From Pleodorina starrii (lineage: Eukaryota; Chlorophyta; Chlorophyceae; Chlamydomonadales; Volvocaceae), in contig BRXU01000034.1 in NCBI GenBank assembly GCA_030267565.1, positions 389,501 through 453,500 of the forward strand: a stretch of 64,000 nucleotides of DNA. Reading direction: 5' to 3'. A model generated the notes under the pieces. It had not been told where the DNA came from, made no database searches, and was given only the letters and a program-made list of their open reading frames with translations. Positions 35,165-47,000 of the stretch are shown here, piece by piece (the stretch's first letter is position 1; each line of letters starts with the position of its first letter). The position numbers and the translations under genes were made by a program.

Positions 35165-36397
35165 GGCGTGGGGAGCTTTCGAACCAGCCGGCGAGGGCCT
35201 CGGACGGCGCGGACGCCGGGAGTGTGTGTTTGCGGACGCAGGGGGCGTGCCGTCTTGTGCGGGGCGAGGATATGAGGCAGCCAGTGCAGTGCAGCGCAGT
35301 GGTGAGGACTGAGGAGTGGTGGTGGGGCTGGTGGGAGGCCGGGGCTGGAGTGGGAAGCCAGGGTATGCAGACGAGCGGGCGGTAGTGTGAAGGATGGCGC
35401 GAAGAAGGCCGTCCTGGGTTGGGTTGTGTGGCTCGAGATCCGAGCGACTGACGTTAATGGAGAGCTGACATGATACTCCATAGCGCTGGACGCATCGAGG
35501 ACCAACCTGCTCCGCGGAACTTTGAAATCCTACAGTGAAATTTGCCCTGGTGCTCTGCAAGCCTTGCTGTGTCGTGGCTTGAATCCGGCCCAAAATGCAC
35601 GGAGACATAGCTGACTACTGCGTGGCTGACTGACACCATTATGGGTATCCATGGCCCCGGCAGCCTAAGCTACGCGTGTCTCCAGTTCCGCCAGGCGTTT
35701 CGCGCGCTTGCTGCCGCTCTGGCATGGCGCGGAGTTCTGCTGCCCGGGCCCTGCTGAGCCCAGCTTATAACCCGCTGAAGCTTCCAACGGCGGTGACGGT
35801 GACGGCGAAATCGCTTGCCGCTGCCCTCATTCCGCCACTCTCACGTGTGAATCGTGGGGGCAACTGGGCACACGCTCATGCGACAGCACTCCACACCCAT
35901 ATTTTTTCTGGCAGCGTATGATGCCTTACACTGAACGTCGCGCAGCAGAACTGCACGGCTCACCAGCAATGCCATCCTTTGTCGACTCCAACGTCGTATC
36001 CACCAAAGTACCTCGCAATCCCATCAGCGCACGCCGCACTGGGTGCGCTGACAAGGAAAAGCTGTCGCGGGCCGAGGGTACGGCACCCCTGAACGCCCCA
36101 GGCCCCCAAACCCTCGCCGCATAACTCTCGCGACAAACCACAGCCTCCAAAACCTCACACACCCCTGACCCCACCAATCAAGTGCGCTGCCATTCGGATA
36201 CACTACTCGAGCAACCAACCCCGTTGCCCTGCACCGGCACCGACCCGACCAAATCTTCCCCCAGCAGGCTATCTCCGCGCAGCGCCACGTGCTCCAGAGC
36301 TGAATCCCCGTCGCTGTCAAAACTGGGGCAAAATTGCGAGCAAGAGCCCAGCGCCAAGCTCTGGCCTGCGCCTGAGACGCCGCGGAATGGGAGCCGC
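35165..36397. other. Convergent intergenic region, no gene seen
   Basis: About 1.2 kb between the stops of the tRNA ligase (+) and the bL32 gene (-). Short open frames here lack family similarity. A minus-strand TGTAA at 35926-35930 can serve bL32; none was seen on the plus strand for the ligase. Confidence 0.6.
35926..35930 (-). terminator. Putative TGTAA polyadenylation signal for bL32
   Basis: TTACA on the plus strand reads TGTAA on the minus strand, 468 nt beyond the bL32 stop codon. Confidence 0.4.
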
Positions 36398-36805
36398 TTA
36401 CTGGCTCTCCGAGCTGTCAGCGCTGGCCGCCTCTGCTTGCCCGCCAACAATCATGTCCTTATCCGACGAGTCGCGGCTGCCCTCCTTAAGCGCCAGCTTG
36501 GCCTGCGCAGCGACAGCATGGGGCCGAGCCTCAAACGCTTCCAGACGAGTCCAACAGTTCAAGGGATATAATGAAATCAAGTTGTAATTTACCTTGAACA
36601 GAGCCTGCTCCACATACGGGAGAACCTCCTTCTTCCAGGCAGCCTTGCGGATGGCCGTCTTGCTCTTGCTGGTCTTCTTCTTTGGCACGGCAGCCTCAAC
36701 AACCAGAGCAGTGCGGCTAGGCGCCGGGAAGGCCATCTGGCGAGCAGGCTGCACCCGGACGTTGGCGCTGAACGCAGCGCTGCGCGACGAGGAGAGGGCC
36801 AGCAT
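36398..36805 (-). CDS. PRPL32: Plastid ribosomal protein bL32, nuclear-encoded (105 aa precursor)
   Basis: Exons are 36805-36593 and 36502-36398. The intron is 90 nt, GTAAAT to CTGCGCAG, phase 0. A component of the large subunit of the chloroplast ribosome. The precursor begins with about 38 residues rich in Ser, Ala and Arg without acidic residues, typical of a plastid transit peptide. The mature start [20 protein letters not shown] is the hallmark N-terminus of bL32. Splicing produces [12 protein letters not shown], which fits the family position better than the unspliced product. The C-terminus is an acidic Ser-rich tail longer than in plastid-encoded homologues. The intron is itself open in frame, so an unspliced mRNA would add 30 residues without a stop. 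Divergent from the SCD1-like gene. Confidence 0.9.
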   Translation of the reverse strand: MLALSSSRSAAFSANVRVQPARQMAFPAPSRTALVVEAAVPKKKTSKSKTAIRKAAWKKEVLPYVEQALFKVNYNLISLYPLNCWTRLEAFEARPHAVAAQAKLALKEGSRDSSDKDMIVGGQAEAASADSSESQ

Positions 36806-38080
36806 TCTTGTAGGTCTGACGGTGCAAGATATCTAAAGAATGCAATTGGTCCTTCCTAAGAAAATGTATAAGGGACCGGCGTGGTTGTGAGGCTTGGGGG
36901 ATCGGCCGCCGCGAACTTGTGGCTCGTACACTGAAGGTGAAGAAGCTCATTGACGCAGGAGATACCAAGCCAAACCGAAAGTCAAACAGCAAGCGTATTT
37001 ATCGTTTAAATTATTGCAAATATACGGGTTTTGTATTTCCCAGGACAGCGAACGCAGCCGTCAATTACATGCTTGTCTTGGTCGGCCGGCTCAGGGCTCC
37101 CCCGTCAGCTGATGCTTCAAACACATCTCCTATCATTGGCGCATAATGCTATTGGGCTCATGAGACGGGGGTGCCGAGGTTGCGCTGGTGTTAACCGCCA
37201 GGGTTACGCATACCAGAGGTCTGACGCATAACTTAGGTACATACACGAACACCATCAGCGTTGCGGGGTTGGCGGGTTCCAATAGCGCCTGGGGCTGTAG
37301 TCTCGGATGCCACTAGGTGCATCCTGTGACGCAGTTGACTGAACGGATAAATGGGTGGACGCCGGATACGAGTCCCTCACTGATACTCCCGTGTTGGCCG
37401 TCCTGCACGGCTGACCTTCGGTTGCCCTTATGAAAGGATTCCCCTGAGGGCAGGGCGGCTTGCGACGTTGCGCGCGAGGGGATGCGGGGCAGGGCAGGGG
37501 CAGGGCTTTGGGAAGGCGCTGGACGCGCAACCCAGGGTCACGCAACTGAACCTCATGCGGACCATCAAGTCTGCTTCGGCTGATCCGCTTCGGCTGATTC
37601 CGCTCCGGCCCTGACCATGAGCTTCGAGCATTTAAGGCTCGGGGTTGCGAGCCTTCTGTTTGACCAATGCCTGTGCCAGAGTGAGGCTACCACTTCCACC
37701 CTGTGGGGTCCAAAGCTCCGTGAAAGCCCGTGAAAGGCCAGGAAGGCTTTGTCCTGGGGTACTCGTCAGCACGCGTCGCGTTCGCCCAAGCGTCACATGT
37801 TAGGAGCGGAGGTCAGAAGGTGGCGTGGAGTTCGTTGAGTCCGTTGGCAGGCTGTACGATTTTCATCACCATCATTTTCCATAGCCCCGTCAAAAGTAAG
37901 GAGGAGCTATTGGGCAAAAATGCTTCGGCATATCTGGTCCCGGAGTACCGGGTAAAGGTTGGCAGTTGCTAAACGTGCAACTCCTTGAACGTCCGCGCCA
38001 GCTGGCGTTAGTGGCTGCCCCTGCCCATGGAACTAGATGTACCGCAAAATGTAGCCAATATCTAAGAGATCATACTCGCC
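36806..38080. other. Divergent intergenic region bL32 / SCD1-like
   Basis: About 1.3 kb between two divergent start codons, so promoters for both genes are expected here. It includes an A/T-rich stretch near 36995-37035. An in-frame TAA at 38063 precedes the SCD1-like ATG. No gene or RNA gene was recognised. Confidence 0.6.
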
Positions 38081-41000
38081 ATGCATGGGGTGGAGCCAGT
38101 TATGAAGGCCCTAGGCCGAAATGGCGCGACATTGTTTGAGGGCTTCGCCGTTTGCGGCTTGGCCTTACCCTTGACCAGTTTTCCTGGAGACGATATTAGC
38201 GTAAAATTGCACGACTCCTGTCGTTATACGCCGCACCTCGTGGACCAGCTGTTTGGGGACGGGAGGAAGCCACCGCTCCAGCTCCCAATTGTAAGCAGGA
38301 TATCGCAACCAAAAACATCTGATAATTATTTGAGTTAGTCCGTGGTTGCGACAAGCTACAGAACGTAACCATAAGGGTGGATGACTACAGGCAGTAGCTC
38401 ACGATGTGCGGTGCAACCTCGATGCCGCGTCTCCGCCCACTGCCCTTCGCAGTGTTGCATGCCCGATGGCGTGGAAATTGTCTCAGCGGCGAGGGCCAGC
38501 GCACGGATGAAGTCGGCGGATCTGGCACCCGCCCTATACACGCTTGTGCTGACAGGTGCGCACCTTGGCTGCGGCTAGGCTCTAGCTGCGCCTTTCCGCG
38601 CAGAAATTGCCACCTGGAAAACCCAATATCCCATCCTCTGCCGCCCCTCTCAGCTCACCTCTTCACTCTCTCTCAGCTTGTGCGGTCTAGTCGAGTTGCT
38701 CCGCGCTGGTTGGGCTGAAGGCCTGCGCCTTCACTTCGCCCAGCATCGCCTCCCCGAGACGAGCTTGCAATGTTGAGAAAGCTCCGCAATCTGCGACCAA
38801 TCTTGCATTTCCGCTTACTGCCTGGCATCGAGCTGTGATTTGGTTACCCTGTGCTGTTTCGCCGCAGACGAGGGCGGCCGGCGCCTGTACGTGGCTGTCC
38901 TCAGCTACCTGGACGCGCTGCCGCCGGCCATCACCGCCCGCCACGAGCACCTTGTTGGCGCACATGCCACACGGGCCCTGTGCCTCGTCAGCAGGTTGCC
39001 GTACCTCGCAACGGCCGAGCAGGTGTGAGGGTCGGCCGCCAAGACTCGTGAGGAGGCCGGGACGGGACGCGGCAGGGCGGGGCGAGGCGGGGCGGGGATG
39101 ATGCCGGCCGGCAGCAACCATCGCAGCGGGGACAGCAGCCACGGCAGCGGCTCAGATGCGCGAGAGCCGCGTCAAGGACTTCCTTGAGGGGGGACACGCT
39201 GGCCCAGGGTTGCCTCTACCGTGCCAGAGAGCCTGAGGTACCTATCGGAGTACAGGGAGGCGCTGAGGACGTGTCGCGACCGCGACCGCCACCGCCGACC
39301 TGCGCGCCACCGCATCGCATCGCATGGCATCGTGTCACTCCACCCGGTCTTCCGCCGCTTACCCCATCCTCTCCCCGCCCGCCGCTCCTCCCCTGCTAGG
39401 TCCTGCGGCGGCTGTACGCGGCGGTGTTCTGCCTGGGTCCCTCCGCGCCGGTGGGTGACCTGGTGGCGGCGCTGCTGCGGCTGCCCTGCCCCGCGGAGCT
39501 GCAGAGAGAGGTGAGGAAGGACGGGCAGCCGTGCGGGCAGCCGTGCGGGCTCATGCGGGAACGCTTGCAAACACGCACCCACGGGGTCTCGAACGGCGGT
39601 CGCCGACCCACATGGCACACAGTTGCGCCGCTGCTGGCTGCGCGGCTGCCAGATTCAAACCTCTTGCGCTCCAAGGCTGCCTTGTCCTGCAGCCCAGTCA
39701 TGCGCGCTACACGCTCATGACTTGTGCCGGTGCCGTGGCGCGGCGTCCTGGATTCGTCCTGGATTCGTACTGCGTACGGCACCCATTTCGCTCGCTCCGC
39801 AGGTCCGTTTCCAGCTGGAAGGTCGTCCCTTCGCGGCGCTGGCCCCGGACGAGACGGGGGTGCCGCGCGGCGGCGAGGTGTCGCTGCGGGCGCTGCTGGA
39901 GGCGCTGTCGCCCGCCAACCTGCTGCTGGCGTTCATGGCGGGTGGGTGCTGTGCTGTGCTGTGCTGTGCTGTGCGCGCATGTTGTAGTAAAAAAGTCAGT
40001 GTTATGGTTACTGGTTACCGTGGGCTCAGGGCCCTTGAGAGGTAGGGTGTAGAGGTAGGGGGTTCGGATGAGTGGCCGTGCGCGCTGCGGCGGCGGCGCA
40101 CGTGTGTATGGTGGTTTGTGAGGCTCCGCGGGGGGTGGCTTGGGGATGGGCGGGCAATCGGGCAAGGTGAACTTCGTGGAGGAAACCGGATGTGGTGGTG
40201 ACGGTGCTGGTTTGCGGCTCGCGGCAGGTTGGTAGGCCGGCCCGGTCCGGTCCGGTGCGGAGCGAAGTCCGCTGTTCGATCGGCGTGGGTCGGCGATGGC
40301 GCGGAGGGATCGTTAAAAAAGTTTCGCTTTCGCGACACGTGAGTTGCATACGGTGCCTTCACCCCACGCCTCCTTCGCCCGCGTCCCGAGCCTTCCCTTC
40401 CCTTCCCTTCCCTGCCGGGCAGTGTTGTTGGAGCGTCGCGTCGTGTTGGTCAGCAGCCGCCTGCGGCTGCCCACGCTGGTCGCTGAGGCCCTGCTGCAGC
40501 TGCTGTGGCCCATCAGGTGGGGCTGGGGTGGGCTACCGGCTGGGGGCGTGGACCTGACATGTGAGTGATCTGACCCGTGGGTCGGGATGGGAGGATGGGG
40601 ATGTGGGTTGACCAGTGTGTGACCCATGGGTCGGGACCCACGTGACTGGGGACCAACATGGGACAAGGGGTCGGAACCCACATCGGAAAATGGCTTGGCG
40701 TGTGTGCCCGGTTGTTTTGCGTTTGTGCGGATGCCCGTGACCCTGCGCTCCTAGCAGTAACTTGGCATTTGTTGGCTTGCCCGTCACGCCTGCACCTCGC
40801 GCCTCGCGTCTTGCCATGTCATGTGTCATTGTCATGTTACGTCATGTTCTGTCGAATTTGTGCCATGTCGTGTCATGACAATACATTTCGTCTTAATGTT
40901 GCTCCCTCCGTCTCTTCCCCTCCGTATCACCACTACCCTGTAACCAGTCCTCCGCACCTCCCTCTCCCATCCTTCCTTCGTGGCCAGGTACCAGCACGTC

Positions 41001-44000
41001 TACGTGCCCCTCATCCCCACCTCCCTGCTCGACCTGCTGGACGCCCCCACGCCCTTCCTCATGGGGCTCGGGGGCCGGGAGGGGGCGGCCTTCGCCGCGG
41101 AGCTGATTGTCGGCACGACAGCGGCAGCGGCAGGAAGGCGCGGCTCGGGGGCGGGCGCTGCGGGCGGTAACGGAGGCGGTGGCGGAGGCGGTGGCGGAGG
41201 CGGCGGTATGGGTTTCGGCGGCCCCGGGGTGCGGATGCACGAGGGGCTGGTGGTGGCGGATCTGGACAGGTACGTGCGCCGGAGGGAAAGGTGGCGGTGA
41301 GGACGGGGAAGGGGACGGTTGGGTAGCGTGGAGGGAAGAAGTGGCGCACGGCGGGATGGGAGCAGCGCGCGCAATTGGGGCTTGGTTCTGGCGCTACCTG
41401 CTCCTGGTGGCCGCGGCCGCCCCCGTGCGGCTGCGGCGGCTGCCCCTCCCCAAACGACCTGGCCCCACCTTACCTCCCCCCTTGTCGCTGCGCTCCGCGC
41501 TGTGCCCCACACGGGCCCCCGCAGGGACTGGGTTTACAACTGCGGCGACCTGCTGCCCTGCCTCGACCACCCAGCGGCGGCGCAGCTGCGGGCCTGTCTG
41601 GTCGCGTTGCGGCAGACGCCTCTCTCGGACTGCGGCGGCGGCGGCGGTGCCTGGGGTCCCGGCGTGCGCCAGACGCCGGCCGCCGCGGCGGAGCGGCTCA
41701 GTCGGGCCTCTTCCTGTGGGCGGCAAGGACGCGACGCGGGCGGTGTGCCCGGGCCCAGACCGGGATCGTTCGGAGGCGGCGGCGGCGGTGCGGAACCTGA
41801 TCCCTTTATGCCGTACGTGCGTGCGGCTGCTTGTAAAGGCAAGTCGTGGATGGTGCGGTGATGGCTTCTGCTGGACGCAGGTCGATGGGTCATGGGTGTC
41901 GACCGGCGCTGCTGCTGCTGCTGATTGTTCGTGCTCCTCTGTTTCTTTTCCCATTACGCGTATGTGGCCTTTGATTGATACTTAATAGTGATGATAGTGA
42001 TAATGTGATGATGCCAAAGAGGTGGAGGCCTGCGGGGTCCCACCTCCAGAGGCGGCGGCGGCACCCACCCACTTCATGGTGCCTCTGCTCCCGCGTGCCG
42101 CGCTTCTGTGTGCTGTGTGCTGTGCTTCAGGTTGGAGCCCAGCCCATGACGCCCTCGTGCGGCGCCTCTTCCTCCGCCTCTTCTCGACGCTTTTGCGGGT
42201 GGGTGGGTGGATGGGTGTGTGGGTGGGTGGGTGAGGACGCAGCCGCGCCACGCCACTCCGCAACTTGCGCTCACTTTCTGTTCTTCTCCTTCTTCCTACT
42301 GTCACGGGGAGGCGCGCCGCCGTACCTCCCTGGTCCGCCTGGTGCCTCCGCCTCTGGTCCTTGCCTCGGGTCCTCGCCACTGCCACTGCCCACGCTGCAC
42401 CCTGGAACTGACCGCGAGCCGCACGCGAGCCCTTAGGTCCTGGGTTCTGGGACGACCCTTGGCCCTGGGCCTGTAAAACACGCATCATAGGCCCTGGGCG
42501 AATGGGTGGCACTTGGTCGGCCCCACGCGGCCGGGCCGCACGCGTTACCCAACATGTGCTGCCCTCACATTGTCTGCCCGTTGGCTGCTTGGCTGAGCAG
42601 GGCTACCACGAGCACCTACCGCCATCGCCGCCCGCCGACGGCGGCCGAGCGGCGGCCGAGGGCGCCGCGGCGACGGAGGGCGGCGGCGGCGGTCGGGACC
42701 CGGGCGGCCTGGCGGACTCGGCCGCCGCGCCCCGGTTCTCTCCCTCGTCGCAGCCCTTCCGGACGGATGCGTTCCTGAAGAGCCATTGCGGAGCACACGG
42801 GTGGGAAGGAGGGACCTCCACGCCTCGCACCGCCGGGGATCCCCCGTGTTTGCAGCATTGGCCTCCTCCAGGATCCAGAAGACGCTGAAGATAGATAGCG
42901 GGATGATGCGGCTGCGTTGAGGCGCGCGACACAGCAGTGTGTTTGCTGTCCCTTTGCTGTTACTTTCACGCGCCCAGAGCGATCTCCCGCGCGCGCGGTA
43001 ACCTGCCTGTTTGCCTGTCTGCGCTCCGCGCTCCGCTCCCCGCCCGCCTCTACCGGTCGGTCGGCACGCCCTCGTTCGTTCGGACGCAGGGCTCCGTCGC
43101 GGGCGCTCCCCGCCCAACTGGTGCAGACGCAGGGCTTCTACGTGTTGGTGGACGAGTACGGCAGCAAGGACCCGTACGGATGGTACCGTACTGCATGTAC
43201 GGCATGCAGGTGCGTACCGCCCCTTCGACGCCTCCATTCTCCTAACGGCGACTGCCTGCCCTCGCACAGCATGTGTAATAGCGCCTTGGCGTGATTCCTT
43301 CCTTCCCGGCATCTGCTTGCCAGGACTTAACGAGGAAGTCGCCTTTGCTGTCCCTGCCCTGCCGGGACTCCGGCCCTGCGCCCTCTCCTAGGCGTGAGCT
43401 TGCAGAACTGGGCGGCCCCGAGCAGGCCACAAACTCGCAGCCGGGGGTGGCGGGCAATGAGTGCAGCGAGCGGGTGCCCGCGGCCGCCGCTTGTGGCCCA
43501 GCGGCGTCGGACACGTCGGTGTCGGAACCGTCGCCTGTTGTTTTCATCATTGGCACGCCGGCTGACGACGGCGACGGCAGCGATGCATCGGGTGTGAGCT
43601 CGTCGGCGGCGCCGCTGGCCAGCGGCCGGCGGTCCTTCTGCCGGCCGTGTCCGCTGCTGCAGCGGAGGAAGGCGCCCGTGTACAGGTGCGTGCAGGTGTG
43701 GAGAGGAGAGAGCGCGGCGGCGGGAGCGGTAGTCCAGCACCGTCGTCACCCGAACACGCCGGCCCGACCCGAACACGCCGTCACCCAAACACGCCGGCCC
43801 CGGCCCATGCTGAAAGTCAACGTTTTCATCGCCGTGTCACTGACTCCTGGGCTGCTGTTGACTCCCTTGCGTGCCGCGTATCGGCCTCTTGCACCACCGC
43901 AGATCCTTCCCATCGCTCCACGTGAGCGACCAGCTCTTCGCAGACGCCATCTCCGGACCCGCCTCCGCCGGCTCCGCCTCCGCCACCGTCGCTGGCGTCG

Positions 44001-47000
44001 CGGCGCTGCCGGCGCCCTGGCACGGCTGGCAGGCGCACATACGGGACCCATGGGGCACCGCGGACGGCTACCGCCATTCCAGCGGCGGCGCCGCCGGGGG
44101 CGGTGGCAGCAGGCCCGCCGGCGCCGACGCAGCGGCAGCTGGCGGCGGCATCGGCGCCGGCAGCCCGGCGGCGGCGATACTGTCGCGGAAGCGGCCGCTG
44201 GGTGGGAGCCGTCGCAATCGGTCCTTGAGTGGCAGCATCAGCGGAGACCTGGTGAGTAGGTGGGTGGCTGGCTGGCTGGCTGGGTGGGTGGGTGGGCGGG
44301 CGGGTGGGTGGGTGGGCGCTAGAGAGGGGCCGCAAACTAGGGAAGGGAACTCTGTGTGTGTGTGGAACGTGGGCGCATGGGTGGCTGGGCTTCCCCACCA
44401 TGTCTGCCGTCTCGCCCGTGGCCGCCCTCCTGCAGACCTCCGCTCTGGTTTCGGAGCTGTCCCAGCCGCGGTACCGCATCTCCTCCGGCGGCGTAGCGAC
44501 GACCCGCCCCGGCGCCGCAGAAGGCCCTGGCGCCGCAACCGGCAGCGACGCCGCCACCGCCGGCGGCGGCGGTGGCGGCGGCGGCGATGCCGTCAGCGGG
44601 GGCGGCGGCGGGCGGCGCGGGCACGAGTCTTCGTCCATGGCGTCAGCATCCTCGCCAGCCATCAGCGAGCTGCCCCACACGCTGCGCAGCGCCGCCGCCG
44701 CCGTCGCCGCCGAGGCGTCCTCCATCTCCGCTTCCTTCAGCAGTACCCTCAGCAACCTCTCCCACACCATCCGCCAGGGCGCGCGGAAGGCGCTCTCGCC
44801 GTCGCCGCCGTCGGCGTCGGCGGCGCCGTCGGCGGCCGCTTCGCCGCCAGGTCCCGGCGTCGCCGCCGCCGCCGCCGCTGCCGGCGCTGCGGGCCACGGC
44901 CTCAAGGCCGGCAAACACCACCACCACCACCACCATCACCACTACCGCAACCATCACCACAACCACCACAGCGCCGCGCACACCTGGCAGTTGGCCGACT
45001 ACGCGGCAGAGCGAGAGCTGCTGCGGCAACAAGTTGCCGCGCTGACGCGACTGCTCAGCTGGGGTGAGCCGCCGCCGCCGCCGCAGTCGCCGCCGCCGGC
45101 GCAGCGACCGCAGCCGCCGCCTCCGGCGCCGCCACCGCAGCGCCAGCGGTCGGGCGGCGGCGGACCCGACGAGGCGGAGGTGGAGCGCGTGTGGTCGCTG
45201 CTTTGCCTGCAGGTGAGGTCGCCCTGCCGCCGCCAGCGCCGCAGCCTTGCAGGTTCCGGCTTGGCTGCCCTCCATTGGGCCCCTAGGTTGGCAGCACTGG
45301 CGGCGCTGATGACGACGATGATGGCACCGCCGGCAGCTGACGTTGAGCTCACCGTATCACTGGTGAACCACTCGCTGCCGTCCGTGGTGGCCATCTCATC
45401 TTCCAGGCCAGAACGTCTTGCATGGCCGCGTCTGACGCTGTACCTGTAACTTTATCGGCACTAAAGCGTCGCCTCTTGTGCTTGCCGCCGCTGCTTGCCG
45501 CTGCCGGCGCTACTGCTGCTGCTACTGCTGCTGCCGCAGGCCGCAGGCAAGGGCGCCTTTCTGTTGGGTCGGCTGCGGGAGCAGATGGCCTCCGCATCCA
45601 CCTCCACGTGTGGGTCTGCTTCCGCCTCCGCCTCTGCGTCCGCATCCGGCTCCACCTCCGCCTCTGCATCAGCATCAGCGTCAGCGTCAGCCTCCGCAGG
45701 CGGCCAGGGGGCTACTGCCGCTTCCCCCGCTGCTGCACGCGCCGCCCACGCACATAACCAACCCGCCCGCTCGGCTGCGTCGCCCTCCAGCGCGGCAACG
45801 ACGAGCACCGGCGGTGCTAGCAGCAGAAATAGAATCAGCAGCAGCGCCGGCGGCGGTGCCAGCGCCGGCGGCGCCGGCGGCGGTGCCAGCACCGGCGGCG
45901 GCGGGCGCTGTCTGCATCGCGCAGCGTACGGCGTGCTGGCTGACGCCTTTGACGCGCTCGTGAGCGCGGCCGTACAGCAGCAGGACTTTGGCGTGCTGGC
46001 GGACGCCCTGGAGCTGTCCACTCGCCTCCACACCTTTACGAGTGAGTCCCCTTGGGGGTGGGGGTCGGGGGCGGCGGTCCAGGTCGAGGGGTTGAAAGAG
46101 GGATGGAGATGGGTTGAGCGGGATTGAGAGGAAAATAAATGGGAGGCGGGGGAGTTTACATGCATGGGTTTGTCCCAAGGGCCACCGGACTCGTATGGGT
46201 GTAGTTGTTTCAGGTACGGGGTTACGCACCTCCCGACTGGGGAACACACGCACATACACGCACACACACGCACGCATACACCCACCCGTGCACACGCATG
46301 ATTTGTGAGGATATAGGCCGGGTGGGCAAGATGAGTGTTGGGGTGTTTCGAGACACGAGACAAAGAGGGGTGTTTCGAGACACGAGACAAAGACCCTAAC
46401 GTGCAGCTTCTGGCGATTTGACGCGCACCAAGAAGCGTACCCAACCATGCCTTCAGCACCGCGCTCGGCCCATGCAGTACAGTACGACCTCCCCCTGCCC
46501 GTGGCGTCGCTGCTGACCGCGCGTCTCCTGCCCATCCTTTTGCCCCTTTGGCTCCTCGCTGTGTCACCGACCGACCGACGCTCCAACCAACCGACCCGCC
46601 AACCGACCAACCAACCGACCAATCAACGGACCCATTGGCCAACCGACCAATCACCAACCTACCGACCAACTCACCAACCGAGCGGCCGACGGACCCACCA
46701 ACCGACTTACCAACCTACCAACCAACCTACCGACCGACCGCCTTCGTCCAAGGCTGCAAGGTCCCGCTGCTGCACTCGCTGTCGTCCAACCCGCTCCTCT
46801 TCACCCGCTACGCCTGGGTCGGCATGTTCTCACACAAGCTCCGAACCACAGCCGTGGAGGCAGCAACGGCGGCGACGATGACCGCGACCGCGACAGCGAC
46901 GGCTGTGGCCGCGAAAGCGGCCTCGGAAGGCGGAGCCGCGCCCGCGCCCGAGACGGGGGCGGGGACAGGGGCGGGAACAGGGGCCGCCTGCTGCGCTTCA

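Noticed and set aside
39221..39300. Extra exon ([14 protein letters not shown]) between exons 3 and 4 of the SCD1-like gene
   Set aside because: Joining 39022 to 39400 directly gives a gap-free match to the family pattern; the candidate would add residues where relatives have none.
42545..43312. 255-codon minus-strand frame over SCD1-like exons 10-11
   Set aside because: It is antisense to exons supported by conserved motifs ([20 protein letters not shown]) and lacks independent evidence.
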